Shown one piece after another: positions 44,230-53,621 of a DNA stretch of 64,000 bases. Under the pieces are notes generated by a model that saw nothing but the letters and a program-made list of their open reading frames with translations, was not told the DNA's origin and searched no databases. Source of the stretch: G963677185 sp963677185. GTDB taxonomy: Bacteria; Bacillota; Syntrophomonadia; Syntrophomonadales; Syntrophomonadaceae. The number at the start of each line of letters is the position of its first letter. Within the stretch, counting starts at the first letter, position 1. The DNA is taken from contig OY781889.1 of the NCBI GenBank assembly GCA_963677185.1, forward strand, positions 2,294,001-2,358,000, in the 5' to 3' direction. A program made the translations under genes and the position numbers.

Positions 44230-45060
44230 TTGCACTTCTCGGAAATGAGTCATGATGATAAACAAACCATAATTGAACATCTGTCCGCACTGCGGCGGTC
44301 GATAGTGATCAGCGTTATTGCAATTCTACTTGGAGCGATTGTTGCTTTTTCATATAGCGAAGAATTGCTGTCCCTTGTAATCCTGCCGCTCAAGCAGTTA
44401 GACCAGCGCCTGATCGTAACCGGTGTGACGGAAGCATTTTACGTTAAGCTGGAACTGTCTTTTATCGCAGGCTTTATCGTGGCGTTTCCTGTAGTGATTT
44501 TGGCCTTGTGGAACTTTATTAAGCCCGCTCTTTATCCGCACGAACGACAGTATGTATATATTATTTTTCCGCTTACAATAATTCTGTTCATCGGCGGAAT
44601 CCTTTTTGCATATTACGGCGTCTTGAGGCTGGTTTTAAGTTTCCTGATATTAATAGCGGGCACCAATCTCGACCCCATGTTTAAAGTAGCCGATTATTTT
44701 TCGTTTGTGCTCTGGTTTTGCTTGCCTTTTGGCCTGGTTTTCGAACTTCCGGTGGTCATCTGGTTTTTAGCGAGGCTGGGTTTGGTTAACAGCAGTTTCC
44801 TGGCCAAAAACCGGAAATATGCACTGCTGATAATTTTCATATTGGCTGCCGCTTTGACTCCCGGGCCTGATCCGATATCCCAAACGATGATGGCCGTACC
44901 GGTTTATATTTTGTATGAAATATCTGTCTGGGTGGCTCGCTTCGCCAATCCGAAGAGTGCCAGGAACACAGGAAACCGGTGGCTAAAGGGGAGGGGTAAC
45001 GTGTTAGAAGATGAAGATGTTCACGAGGAGGATGAGCCTGAAGCGGATGTTACATCATAG
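44230..45060 (+). CDS. tatC: Twin-arginine translocase subunit TatC
   Basis: The substrate-receptor subunit of the Tat pathway, with six membrane helices. It begins with the LSALRRSIVIS segment and includes the FVALPVVI-type loop and a Glu in the FELPVVIW helix. TTG 44230 follows GGAGG. The last about 20 residues form an unusual acidic tail (EDEDVHEEDEPEADV). tatA follows 193 nt later. The Tat pair may export formate dehydrogenase or hydrogenase subunits encoded elsewhere, which is an inference. Confidence 0.95.
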   Translation: MHFSEMSHDDKQTIIEHLSALRRSIVISVIAILLGAIVAFSYSEELLSLVILPLKQLDQRLIVTGVTEAFYVKLELSFIAGFIVAFPVVILALWNFIKPALYPHERQYVYIIFPLTIILFIGGILFAYYGVLRLVLSFLILIAGTNLDPMFKVADYFSFVLWFCLPFGLVFELPVVIWFLARLGLVNSSFLAKNRKYALLIIFILAAALTPGPDPISQTMMAVPVYILYEISVWVARFANPKSARNTGNRWLKGRGNVLEDEDVHEEDEPEADVTS

Positions 45061-45253
45061 GGCAAATACGCAGGCAGGCCGTCAATTATTGTCTTTATTT
45101 GACGCTGCACTGCCCCGGTCATTAGCTTTACAAGCTCGTGCATATTTGTCATAATAGCAACTAGATGCCGCCAGAATGCGGATAGCTCCGTCAGTAGCAA
45201 GGTGAAACAGTTAACAATTGCCCGCAAAGGGATATTAATAAGGAGGAAACACA

Positions 45254-45454
45254 TTGTTAGGCTTAATTGGCAGTTTCGGATGGCAGGAACTGGTCATCAT
45301 TTTGGTGATCGTATTGATAATATTTGGACCCGGCAAATTACCGCAGGTGGGCGCTCAAATGGGCAAAGCGCTTAAGTCGTTCCGTCAGGCAAAAGCCGAT
45401 GATTTTGACGACCTCGATGATGACGAGGACGAAAAACCCAAGACCAAGAAATAA
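45254..45454 (+). CDS. tatA: Twin-arginine translocase subunit TatA
   Basis: A 66-residue pore-forming Tat subunit. One N-terminal membrane helix (ELVIILVIVLIIF) ends in the hinge FGPGKLPQ, followed by an amphipathic helix (QMGKALKSFRQA) and a highly acidic then basic tail. TTG 45254 follows AGGAGG at a good distance. Length and motifs are normal for TatA/E. Confidence 0.96.
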   Translation: MLGLIGSFGWQELVIILVIVLIIFGPGKLPQVGAQMGKALKSFRQAKADDFDDLDDDEDEKPKTKK

Positions 45455-45560
45455 AATGACAACTGGCCGGATATAGAAGGTTGGCGAAAAGAGCCGTTTG
45501 ACTGGTTTTTCGGCAGTATCAGACCGATGTGTTCAAGATTCAGGCATCGGTTGGAATTAT

Positions 45561-46211
45561 ATGGGGGCAATGATGCCTGCTTATTATCCCATATGGCTGG
45601 ATATTCAGGGACGCCGCTGTGTAGTCGTTGGCGGAGGGAAGGTGGCTGAACGCAAGGTTGCCTTTTTAGTGAAATGCCGAGCGGAAGTGGTGTTGATCAG
45701 TCCGGATATTACCCCTGTTATCAAGTCATTCAGCGACCAGGGCGAGATCAATGTATATCTGCGTGAATATGTAGAAGGTGATTTAAAAGGTGCCTGGCTG
45801 GTGTTTGCGGCTACCGGAGAAGCGCAGCTTAACCAGGAAGTGGCAGTCAGTTGCAGGTCTCTGGATATTCCTGTAAACGTGGTTGATGCTCCAGAGGCTG
45901 GCAGTTTTGTGCTGCCAGCGGTTTTGCGCCGTGGGTCTCTCAACATTGGCGTATCGACTGAAGGGAAAAGCCCCTTGCTGGCGCAGAAACTCCGGGATGC
46001 GCTGGCGGAAGCCATCGGCCCTGAATATGGCGAATTTGTAGAATGGCTGGGTGAGCAGCGTAAATCGATTCAGAGCACAGAAGGTGATATAGAAAAGCGC
46101 CGTCTTGCTTATGAGGAGGTTTTGGAATGCCTGGCTTTTGATTTTGAAGGCCCAAGGGCCGGTGAATACAAGGAGAGAATAAAAGCGTGTATATCCTGTT
46201 ATCCGGAATAA
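45561..46211 (+). CDS. sirC: Precorrin-2 dehydrogenase (siroheme synthase N-terminal domain)
   Basis: Oxidises precorrin-2 to sirohydrochlorin. The N-terminal Rossmann motif VVVGGGKVAERKV and the VNVVDAPEAGSFVLPAV and SPLLAQKLRD segments match the CysG N-terminal and SirC/YlnF family. The length of about 216 residues fits a stand-alone dehydrogenase without the methyltransferase. The start is uncertain among ATG 45561, 45570 and 45573. Its end overlaps hemA by 25 nt. It supplies the branch from uroporphyrinogen III to siroheme, which the later ahb genes turn into heme. Confidence 0.9.
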   Translation: MGAMMPAYYPIWLDIQGRRCVVVGGGKVAERKVAFLVKCRAEVVLISPDITPVIKSFSDQGEINVYLREYVEGDLKGAWLVFAATGEAQLNQEVAVSCRSLDIPVNVVDAPEAGSFVLPAVLRRGSLNIGVSTEGKSPLLAQKLRDALAEAIGPEYGEFVEWLGEQRKSIQSTEGDIEKRRLAYEEVLECLAFDFEGPRAGEYKERIKACISCYPE

Positions 46212-47497
46212 GCTACAAGACCGCACCGGTAGAAATACGCGAAAAGTTTTCGTTTTGCGGCACTGAACTGGAAGAAGGCTATCGCCAGTTGATGAATGAA
46301 GAAAGCCTTGCCGGGGCAGTAATTATTAACACCTGCAATCGCACTGAAGTGTATGCCAGTTCGGCGAATTTGATTGAAGGACAGGCTGCTATCAACCGCT
46401 TTTTGGCGAGGTATACCGGGCTGGAAATCGACGAGCTAATCAATTACATATATCAGCCCAACTGCCATGACGCTATTGCCCATCTGTTCATGGTAGCCTC
46501 AGGGCTTGACTCCATGGTGCTGGGCGAAACTCAAATCATCGGTCAGGTCAAGGATGCCTACTTAAAAGCCTGCGATCTGAAAGCGACCGACGGGGTGCTT
46601 AATACGCTGTTTCATAAAGCCATCCACGTCGGCAAAAAAGTCAGAACTGAAACCGGAATTGATCAGCACCCTGTGTCAGTTAGTTACGTAGCTGTTGATC
46701 TCGCGCGGAATCTCCTGGGAGATTTGAGCGGTAAAAGCGTATTGATAGTCGGCGCTGGCGATACCGCTGAACTGGCTACCGATTACCTGATGGAAAACGG
46801 TGTTAATTCAGTAATTGTTTCCAACCGATCATATGACAAGGCCTGCTCTCTGGCGGAACGCTTCGGGGGAAGAGCGACTAGATTTGACGAACTGCCGGAA
46901 GAGCTGTTGCGCAGTGATATTGTAATCAGCTGCACTGCTGCTAACCATCACGTTTTGAGACGCGACAACTGCGGCCGTTATTTGGAAGCTCGCCAGGGCA
47001 GGGATATAATGATTATTGACATTGCAGTGCCACGGGATGTTGAACCCGAACTTGCCAATATTGATGGCGTATATGTTTATGACATAGATGATCTCCAGGG
47101 TGTAATAAGTAAAAATCACCAGGAACGCGTAAAAGCGGCGGAATTGGCGGCATGTATTGTGAACGCCCAGATCGCTGACTTCAACAACTGGCTGGCCACT
47201 CTGTATGTGGTGCCGGTGATATCGGCCATGAAGAAAAGAGGAGAAAAGGTCAAGAACGATTCCCTGAAAAAGACGTTTAACCGCCTGGGAGATATATCGC
47301 CTCGCGAAAAAATGGCGATAGAAGCCCTGGCGGCTTCCATAGTGAACCAGATGATGAGACCGGCCGTGCTTAACCTCAAGGATATGGCCTCCAGCAATCA
47401 GGGTCACTTATATGCCGAGGTTCTGAACCGATTATTTGAACTTAATGTAGATGAAGAATGCGGAGAGAAGCGGGTTGAAGATGTTAGTATTGGGTAG
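46187..47497 (+). CDS. hemA: Glutamyl-tRNA reductase
   Basis: The first committed step of the C5 pathway, reducing glutamyl-tRNA to glutamate-1-semialdehyde. The catalytic Cys lies in NTCNRTEVYA (near residue 49). VASGLDSMVLGETQI, the NADPH-binding GAGDTAELA and the C-terminal dimerisation helix are present. The length of 436 residues is normal. GTG 46187 follows AAGGAGAG and lies inside the end of sirC. Confidence 0.98.
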   Translation: MYILLSGISYKTAPVEIREKFSFCGTELEEGYRQLMNEESLAGAVIINTCNRTEVYASSANLIEGQAAINRFLARYTGLEIDELINYIYQPNCHDAIAHLFMVASGLDSMVLGETQIIGQVKDAYLKACDLKATDGVLNTLFHKAIHVGKKVRTETGIDQHPVSVSYVAVDLARNLLGDLSGKSVLIVGAGDTAELATDYLMENGVNSVIVSNRSYDKACSLAERFGGRATRFDELPEELLRSDIVISCTAANHHVLRRDNCGRYLEARQGRDIMIIDIAVPRDVEPELANIDGVYVYDIDDLQGVISKNHQERVKAAELAACIVNAQIADFNNWLATLYVVPVISAMKKRGEKVKNDSLKKTFNRLGDISPREKMAIEALAASIVNQMMRPAVLNLKDMASSNQGHLYAEVLNRLFELNVDEECGEKRVEDVSIG

Positions 47498-48392
47498 CCG
47501 GGGTAGCAAGCTGGCTCTTTGGCAGGCTGAATACGTGAAAAGAGAGCTTCTTCTCATGCATCCGGATCTCAAGGTGGAGATAAGGACAATTAAAACCAAA
47601 GGCGATAAAATCCTGGATGTCCCTCTGGCCAAAATTGGCGACAAGGGTCTATTTACCCGGGAAATAGAAGACGCCCTGGAAACCGGCGAGGTTGATGCAG
47701 CAGTGCACAGCCTGAAGGATCTTCCGACGGAACTGCCAGCTGGCCTTATACTGGGAGCAGTGATGAAAAGGGAAGAACCGGCCGACGTCTTTATTTCTGA
47801 ACGTTATGCAAGCCTGGAAGATCTTCCGGAACATGCAATTATCGGCACCTCGTCTTTGCGCCGGATTGCCCAGATAAAGTCCTGGCGGCCAGACATCGGT
47901 TGCTACGAATTGAGAGGCAATGTCGATACCCGGATTCGCAAAATGAGAGAAAATGGCCTGGCGGGAATAATTCTCGCATATGCTGGCGTCAAGCGCCTGG
48001 GGCTTGAATCAGTAATATCGCAAACGCTTAACATTAGCTTTATGCTGCCCGCAGTAGGACAGGGGGCTGTTGCCCTGGAAATCAGGGCAGATGATAAGCG
48101 GGTTTCCAACCTCGTTAATTCAATAGCTGATCAACGAACCATGAACGAGATTTTGGCTGAGCGAAGCCTGCTGCATACGCTGGGCGGGGGGTGCCAGGTT
48201 CCAATCGGCGCCTGCGCTGTTCAAACTAAAGACAGTCTGTTGTTACAAGCCCTGGTTGCCAGCCTGGATGGCAGCCGGGTGATTCGTGGAGAAAAGAGCG
48301 GCAAGCCGGGAGAGGCCGAAAGAATCGGCCAGGAGTTGGCTGGTGAACTAATGGCCGAAGGAGCCGCGGACATAATAAATTCTATACACTAA
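47475..48392 (+). CDS. hemC: Porphobilinogen deaminase (hydroxymethylbilane synthase)
   Basis: Links four porphobilinogens to hydroxymethylbilane. The start of the protein, LGSRGSKLALWQA, is typical. SLKDLPTELP, GTSSLRRIAQ, RGNVDTRIRK and the dipyrromethane-anchoring Cys in LGGGCQVPIGA are all present. TTG 47475 sits 7 nt after GGAGAG; ATG 47481 is the alternative. It overlaps the hemA end by 23 nt. Confidence 0.97.
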   Translation: MKMLVLGSRGSKLALWQAEYVKRELLLMHPDLKVEIRTIKTKGDKILDVPLAKIGDKGLFTREIEDALETGEVDAAVHSLKDLPTELPAGLILGAVMKREEPADVFISERYASLEDLPEHAIIGTSSLRRIAQIKSWRPDIGCYELRGNVDTRIRKMRENGLAGIILAYAGVKRLGLESVISQTLNISFMLPAVGQGAVALEIRADDKRVSNLVNSIADQRTMNEILAERSLLHTLGGGCQVPIGACAVQTKDSLLLQALVASLDGSRVIRGEKSGKPGEAERIGQELAGELMAEGAADIINSIH

Positions 48393-48409
48393 AGACAGGA
48401 ATTCATCGG

Positions 48410-49930
48410 ATGGCAAGTACTGGAAAAGTATATTTAATTGGCGCCGGACCTGGAGATCCAGGTCTATTTACGCTTAAAGGGAAAAAAATACTGGAGCAGG
48501 CTGACGTAGTTGTCTATGATCGCCTTCTGGGCGAAGAACTGCTGGCCTGGTTCCGTCCTGAAGCGGAAAAAATTTATGTCGGGAAGGCTTCCGGCGATCA
48601 TGCCGTACCCCAGGATGGCATCAATGCCATTCTGTACGAAAAGGCCTCACAGGGATGCAAAGTGGCGCGCTTGAAGGGCGGAGATCCATTTGTATTCGGA
48701 CGCGGCGGGGAAGAAGCCTTGTATCTTCAGGAAAGAGGCATTGCTTTTGAAATTGTTCCCGGTGTAACCTCGTCAATAGCCGTGCCAGCCTATGCGGGCA
48801 TTCCGGTCAGCCACCGCGACATCAGTTCCAGTTTCGCAGTGATTACCGGACATGAGAAGCCAGGCAAGTCCGAGAGTTCCATTAAATGGGAACACCTGGG
48901 ACATGCTGTCGACACCATGGTGTTTTTAATGGGGGTTGAAAATTTACCCTATATACGCCAGCAGCTGCTTGCCAATGGCCAGGACCCTCAAACTCCGGTA
49001 GCTCTGATTAAATCCGGAACGCTGCCTGAACAGAGAACCGCGGTGGGTACCCTGGAAAACATTGAATCCAGGGTAGCCGAAGCTGGCATAACCTCACCGG
49101 CGGTAATTGTTGTGGGCAGAACCGTTGCTTTGCGAGAGCGCTTGCAGTGGTTTGAAAAGGCACCGCTTTTTGGCCGGAAGATAATTGTTACCAGGGCCAG
49201 GAGCCAGGCCAGTCAACTGGTGGAGTCGATCCGTGAATTGGGCGGAGAAGCTGTGGAAATTCCTGCGATTGAGATTGAGCCCAGCCGCGACATGAGCGGC
49301 TTGTACCAGGCTTTTAACAATATATCGGCCTATAGCTGGCTGTTATTTACAAGTGTTAACGGAGTGCAGATATTTTTTGATGAAATGAAAAGCCGGGAGC
49401 TTGATTTGAGGATGCTGGCCGGTTTGAAGATCGCCGCTATCGGTCCGGCTACCGCGGCCGCACTGAAGACCTTCGGCATGATTCCTGATTTCATTCCAGC
49501 AGAATATGTTGCTGAATCAATAATTGAAGGATTGCGTCCCCTTTTAAGGCCCGGGGAGCGGGTTCTGCTGCCCCGGGCGGCTGCCGCCAGGGAAGTGCTG
49601 CCACAACGCCTGGGTGAACTGGGAATTCTGGTTGATGAAATCCATATTTATCGCAGCCGCAAACCTGAAATGGACGAAAAAGCCATACAGATTTTGGATT
49701 CAGCGCAGGCTGATTATTTAACTTTCACCAGTTCCTCGACCGTAGACAACTTTGTTAAAATTATCGGGCCGGAACGGGTGCCGGATTTTGCGGGCAAGGT
49801 TAAGACAGCGTGCATTGGCCCGATTACTGCCGAAAGAGCCCGACAGGCCGGTTTCAATGTTAATATAGTTGCTTCAGAATATACGATTCCAGGTTTGCTG
49901 GCTGCAATACTGGAAGATCTAAATTGTTAA
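48410..49930 (+). CDS. cobA-hemD: Fused uroporphyrinogen-III C-methyltransferase / uroporphyrinogen-III synthase
   Basis: A bifunctional protein. Residues 1 to about 245 are an SAM-dependent methyltransferase (GAGPGDPGLFTLKG, DRLL, GDPFVFGRGGEE, PGVTSSIAVPAYAGIP, and MGVENLP) that makes precorrin-2. Residues about 255-506 are uroporphyrinogen-III synthase (ARSQASQLVE, LLFTSVNGVQIF, FTSSSTVDNF). The fusion makes uroporphyrinogen III and commits it to the siroheme branch. ATG 48410 follows an AGGA ribosome binding site 17 nt after hemC. Confidence 0.96.
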   Translation: MASTGKVYLIGAGPGDPGLFTLKGKKILEQADVVVYDRLLGEELLAWFRPEAEKIYVGKASGDHAVPQDGINAILYEKASQGCKVARLKGGDPFVFGRGGEEALYLQERGIAFEIVPGVTSSIAVPAYAGIPVSHRDISSSFAVITGHEKPGKSESSIKWEHLGHAVDTMVFLMGVENLPYIRQQLLANGQDPQTPVALIKSGTLPEQRTAVGTLENIESRVAEAGITSPAVIVVGRTVALRERLQWFEKAPLFGRKIIVTRARSQASQLVESIRELGGEAVEIPAIEIEPSRDMSGLYQAFNNISAYSWLLFTSVNGVQIFFDEMKSRELDLRMLAGLKIAAIGPATAAALKTFGMIPDFIPAEYVAESIIEGLRPLLRPGERVLLPRAAAAREVLPQRLGELGILVDEIHIYRSRKPEMDEKAIQILDSAQADYLTFTSSSTVDNFVKIIGPERVPDFAGKVKTACIGPITAERARQAGFNVNIVASEYTIPGLLAAILEDLNC

Positions 49931-49952
49931 TTAATGGGAAGGAGAAAACCCT

Positions 49953-51128
49953 GTGATAGGTTGTACCAAGCTTTTATGTGGAACTGCGACGGTTTCGGAG
50001 GTTATTAAATACGGCGACGGTTTGAGAACGCCAGCCCATCTCCTGCAATTTTCAGGAATAAACAGGCCGCTGGTAGTGTGGAATATGACTAACCGCTGCA
50101 ACCTGCGCTGCAAGCATTGCTATATCAACGCCGAGGATACTGATTATTCCAACGAATTGAGCACTGAAGAGGCGGTTAGTTTGATAAAGGATCTGGCTGC
50201 CATCAAGATTCCGGTACTTCTTTTTTCCGGAGGCGAGCCTTTATTGCGCAAGGACATTTTTGAGCTGGGCAAGCTGGCTTCAGATCTGGGCTTGCGCCCA
50301 GTTATATCCAGTAATGGAACCTTAATCGACGATGAAGTGGCAGTCAAGATCCGGGAGGCCGGTTTTCAATATGTGGGGATAAGCCTGGACGGATCACAGG
50401 CCACCCATGACGATTTCCGCAACCGTCAGGGTGCATTTGAAGCCGCTATTAAAGGCATTCAGGCTTGCCTGCGGGCGGGGGTCAAGTCTGGAGTCCGCAT
50501 GACGGTTAATAAACTGAATTACCGAGATTTACCCGAGGTTATAGATGTGCTGGTGGATAACCAGGTGCCCCGCTTCTGCATGTATCACCTGGTTTATGCC
50601 GGCCGGGCCAAGGAAATGATGGAAAATGACCTCGGCGCTGAGGAAACCCGGCAGGTAATGGAATACCTGCATGATAAAACCATTGCGTTGCATGAAGCCG
50701 GGGTTGAAGTTGAATTGCTGACCACCGACAATCATGCTGATGGAGTTTATTTATACCAGCGCATCAAGGAAAGCCAGTCCGAACGCTCTGCGGAGGTTAT
50801 TCAGCTGTTGGAGATGCACGGTGGCTGTTCGGCTGGAACCAAGTTCGCGAATATCGATCCCCAGGGCAATGTTCACCCCTGCCAGTTCTGGCAGGATTAT
50901 ACAGTCGGCAACGTGCGGGAGCGATCGTTCGGAGATATTTGGAACTCGGATGACCCGCTCATGGTTAAGCTGAGGGAAAAGGCAGTGCACATCAAAGGCA
51001 AGTGTGGCACCTGCGATTTCAAGAAGCTTTGTTCGGGGTGCAGGATTAGAGCCAGGGAAGCTTATGGAGATATCTGGGCGGAAGATCCGGCATGCTATTT
51101 ATCCGAATCAGAAATGAAAATGGACTGA
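49953..51128 (+). CDS. ahbC: Radical-SAM 12,18-didecarboxysiroheme deacetylase AhbC
   Basis: Converts 12,18-didecarboxysiroheme to Fe-coproporphyrin III in the alternative heme pathway. The N-terminal KLLCGTATVSE leads to the radical-SAM motif CNLRCKHCYI (near residues 50-57) and LLFSGGEPLLR. The C-terminal SPASM-like cysteines lie in GGCSAG, HPCQFW and CGTCDFKKLCSGC. The length of 391 residues fits AhbC. GTG 49953 has GGAAGGAG upstream. The gene order, between cobA-hemD and hemB and next to ahbD, supports the assignment. Confidence 0.88.
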   Translation: MIGCTKLLCGTATVSEVIKYGDGLRTPAHLLQFSGINRPLVVWNMTNRCNLRCKHCYINAEDTDYSNELSTEEAVSLIKDLAAIKIPVLLFSGGEPLLRKDIFELGKLASDLGLRPVISSNGTLIDDEVAVKIREAGFQYVGISLDGSQATHDDFRNRQGAFEAAIKGIQACLRAGVKSGVRMTVNKLNYRDLPEVIDVLVDNQVPRFCMYHLVYAGRAKEMMENDLGAEETRQVMEYLHDKTIALHEAGVEVELLTTDNHADGVYLYQRIKESQSERSAEVIQLLEMHGGCSAGTKFANIDPQGNVHPCQFWQDYTVGNVRERSFGDIWNSDDPLMVKLREKAVHIKGKCGTCDFKKLCSGCRIRAREAYGDIWAEDPACYLSESEMKMD

Positions 51129-51159
51129 AATAAATCCTAAAAAGATGGGAGTGGGCGAA

Positions 51160-52140
51160 ATGGCTTTTCCAGTGCAACGCTTGAGAAGACTGCGGCAGAA
51201 CCAGGCTTTACGGGACATGGTGGCTGAAACTTCACTGCAGGTAAGCGATTTTATATATCCGCTTTTTGTGGTGGAAGGTGCCAATGTCAGCAAACCTATC
51301 GGTTCTATGCCCGGAATTTCGCAATTTTCCATCGATAAAATGCTGGAAGATGCTAGTACTGCTTATGATTTGGGCGTGCCTGCAGTCTTGCTGTTCGGTA
51401 TTCCCGAACACAAAGATGAATCAGGCAGCGAGGCCTATGCTGAAAATTCGCTGATAGCCAGGGCTGTTCAGTTGCTTAAGAAAGAAATACCGAGGCTGCT
51501 GGTGGTTACAGATGTGTGCTTTTGCGAATACACCAGTCACGGTCACTGCGGCTATGTGAACGAAAACGGCGAAATTGACAATGACATCACCTTGAATATG
51601 CTGGTCAAGGAGGCTATGGCTCATGCCCGGGCCGGAGCGGACATAGTCGCACCGTCGGATATGATGGACGGCCGTATCGGTGCTATTCGTTCTGCCCTGG
51701 ACGAAGCCGGATTTACACAAACCGTAATTATGTCATACGCGGCCAAGTATGCGTCCAATTACTACGGACCTTTCCGGGAAGCCGCAGAATGCGCTCCGCA
51801 GTTCGGTGATCGCAAGGCATATCAAATGGACTGGCGCAATTCAGCCGAAGCCCTGCGAGAAGTGGAACTGGATATCCTGGAGGGAGCGGATATTGTCATG
51901 GTTAAGCCCGCACTGGCTTACCTGGACGTTTTAAGAATGGTAAAAGACGCTTTCGGGATGCCTACCGCCGCTTATAATGTCAGCGGGGAGTATTCCATGA
52001 TTAAGGCTGCGGGAGAAAAAGGCTGGATCAATGAAACCCAGGTGATGCTGGAAACACTAACTGCTATGAAACGGGCGGGAGCCGATATGATAATAACCTA
52101 TTTTGCTATTGAAGCTGCCCGCGCCATAAAAAAGGGATAG
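51160..52140 (+). CDS. hemB: Porphobilinogen synthase (delta-aminolevulinate dehydratase)
   Basis: Condenses two 5-aminolevulinates. The Cys-rich zinc loop DVCFCEYTSHGHCGY and both Schiff-base lysine regions (MSYAAKYASNYYGPFR and MVKPALAYLD) are visible. I use ATG 51160, 8 nt after GGGAG; ATG 51145 has no ribosome binding site. The length is 326 residues. The zinc-type loop suggests a zinc-dependent rather than magnesium-dependent enzyme. Confidence 0.97.
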   Translation: MAFPVQRLRRLRQNQALRDMVAETSLQVSDFIYPLFVVEGANVSKPIGSMPGISQFSIDKMLEDASTAYDLGVPAVLLFGIPEHKDESGSEAYAENSLIARAVQLLKKEIPRLLVVTDVCFCEYTSHGHCGYVNENGEIDNDITLNMLVKEAMAHARAGADIVAPSDMMDGRIGAIRSALDEAGFTQTVIMSYAAKYASNYYGPFREAAECAPQFGDRKAYQMDWRNSAEALREVELDILEGADIVMVKPALAYLDVLRMVKDAFGMPTAAYNVSGEYSMIKAAGEKGWINETQVMLETLTAMKRAGADMIITYFAIEAARAIKKG

Positions 52141-52159
52141 ACGACACAGGAGGATTGCT

Positions 52160-53161
52160 TTGCTGGTATCCTGGAACAGCACTAACCAGTGCAATATGTA
52201 TTGCGACCATTGCTATCGCGATGCCGGAGTACGCCTTGAAGAAGAACTGTCAACCGCAGAGGCATGCAAGCTGATTGATGAAATCAAGCGGGCGGGATTT
52301 AAAATAATGATTTTTAGCGGCGGGGAGCCGTTGATGCGCCCGGATATATTTGAACTGGGCGCGTATGCCAGTTCTCAAGGTTTGCGGCCGGTGCTGGGAA
52401 CCAATGCCACGCTGATTACCGAAGACGTTGCCGGCAGGCTCAAGGAGGCCGGCTTTATGGCGGCAGGAGTGAGCCTGGATAGCCTTGATGCCGCTAAAAA
52501 CGATGAATTCAGAAAATTTCCCGGCGCATATAAAAAAACCCTGGAAGGCATGCGGAATCTCAAGCAGGCTGGGATTGCATTTCAAATTCATACTACAGTG
52601 ATGCAGTGGAATATGGAAGAAATTGAAGCCATCGCTGATTTCGCAGTAGGCTTTGGCGCTATGGCCTACCATATCTTCTTTCTGGTACCCACCGGAAGAG
52701 GGGAACAGATCCAGGAAGGGGCTCTTACTAAAGTTGAGTATGAAAAGCTGCTTCACAAGATAATGGAAATTGCCAAAAGGGTTCCGATTGAGGTCAAACC
52801 CACATGCGCACCTCAGTTTATGAGAGTAGCCGCGCAGAAGAATGTGCTCACCCGCTTTTCCCGGGGATGCCTGGCTGGTATCAGCTACTGCATAATCAGT
52901 CCGGTGGGCAAGGTGCAGCCCTGCGCTTATATGGATATGTATATTGGCAATGTGCGTGAGACCAGTTTCGATCGCATTTGGTCGGATAACCGGGTATTCA
53001 AGCGTTTGCGCACTCAAGAGTATGGCGGCAAATGCGGAATCTGTGAATATGTGAGCAGCTGCGGCGGATGCCGGGCCCGCGCTCAATACTTTGAGGGGGA
53101 CATGATGGCTGAGGATTCCTGGTGTCTTTATAAGCCCAAAGGAGGTCAGCCTGATGCCTGA
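52160..53161 (+). CDS. ahbD: Radical-SAM heme synthase AhbD
   Basis: Oxidatively decarboxylates Fe-coproporphyrin III to heme. The protein starts close to its radical-SAM motif CNMYCDHC (residues 12-19), followed by IFSGGEPLMRP. The C-terminal auxiliary-cluster cysteines lie in FSRGCLAGISYC, VQPCAYMD and CGICEYVSSCGGC. TTG 52160 follows AGGAGGA. The N-terminus ahead of the cluster is short. It overlaps ahbA by 8 nt. Confidence 0.88.
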   Translation: MLVSWNSTNQCNMYCDHCYRDAGVRLEEELSTAEACKLIDEIKRAGFKIMIFSGGEPLMRPDIFELGAYASSQGLRPVLGTNATLITEDVAGRLKEAGFMAAGVSLDSLDAAKNDEFRKFPGAYKKTLEGMRNLKQAGIAFQIHTTVMQWNMEEIEAIADFAVGFGAMAYHIFFLVPTGRGEQIQEGALTKVEYEKLLHKIMEIAKRVPIEVKPTCAPQFMRVAAQKNVLTRFSRGCLAGISYCIISPVGKVQPCAYMDMYIGNVRETSFDRIWSDNRVFKRLRTQEYGGKCGICEYVSSCGGCRARAQYFEGDMMAEDSWCLYKPKGGQPDA

Positions 53162-53621
53162 TTATGAAGCCATAGACAGAAAGCTGCTTAATGCCTTGCA
53201 GGCTGATTTTCCAGCTACTGTTCAACCATATAAAAGCCTCTCTGAAAAGCTGGGCATTTCGGAAGAGGAGGTACTGGACCGGATTTTGCGGCTTAAGGAT
53301 GAAGGAATCATTCGCCGGATAGGTGCTATATTCGATTCTAAAAAAATGGGATATGTCTCTATGCTCTGCGCCGTAAAAGCCGAACCCGGACGGCTTCAAG
53401 AACTGGGTCAGGCAGTGAGTGCCCTTGAAGGTGTTACACATAACTATATCCGTGAACATGAATATAATCTGTGGTTTACTTTATCGGCCCCTTCGGTTCA
53501 AAGCGCCGAGGAACAGCTTTCCCATCTGGAAAGTGATTTTAACCTGGAGATTCTCCGCTTGCCAGCGACTAAAGTATTTAAGACCAGAGTCATGTTTCAA
53601 ATGGAGGATGTAGACCGATGA
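53154..53621 (+). CDS. ahbA: Siroheme decarboxylase subunit AhbA
   Basis: An Lrp/AsnC-like protein that with AhbB forms the enzyme decarboxylating siroheme at C12 and C18. The N-terminal helix-turn-helix-like part (IDRKLLNALQADFPA, then LKDEGIIRRIGAIFDS) and C-terminal ferredoxin-like part are typical of AhbA. ATG 53154 follows GGAGG within the end of ahbD. The product is 155 residues. It resembles a transcription regulator but the operon context makes the enzyme role far more likely. Confidence 0.88.
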   Translation: MPDYEAIDRKLLNALQADFPATVQPYKSLSEKLGISEEEVLDRILRLKDEGIIRRIGAIFDSKKMGYVSMLCAVKAEPGRLQELGQAVSALEGVTHNYIREHEYNLWFTLSAPSVQSAEEQLSHLESDFNLEILRLPATKVFKTRVMFQMEDVDR

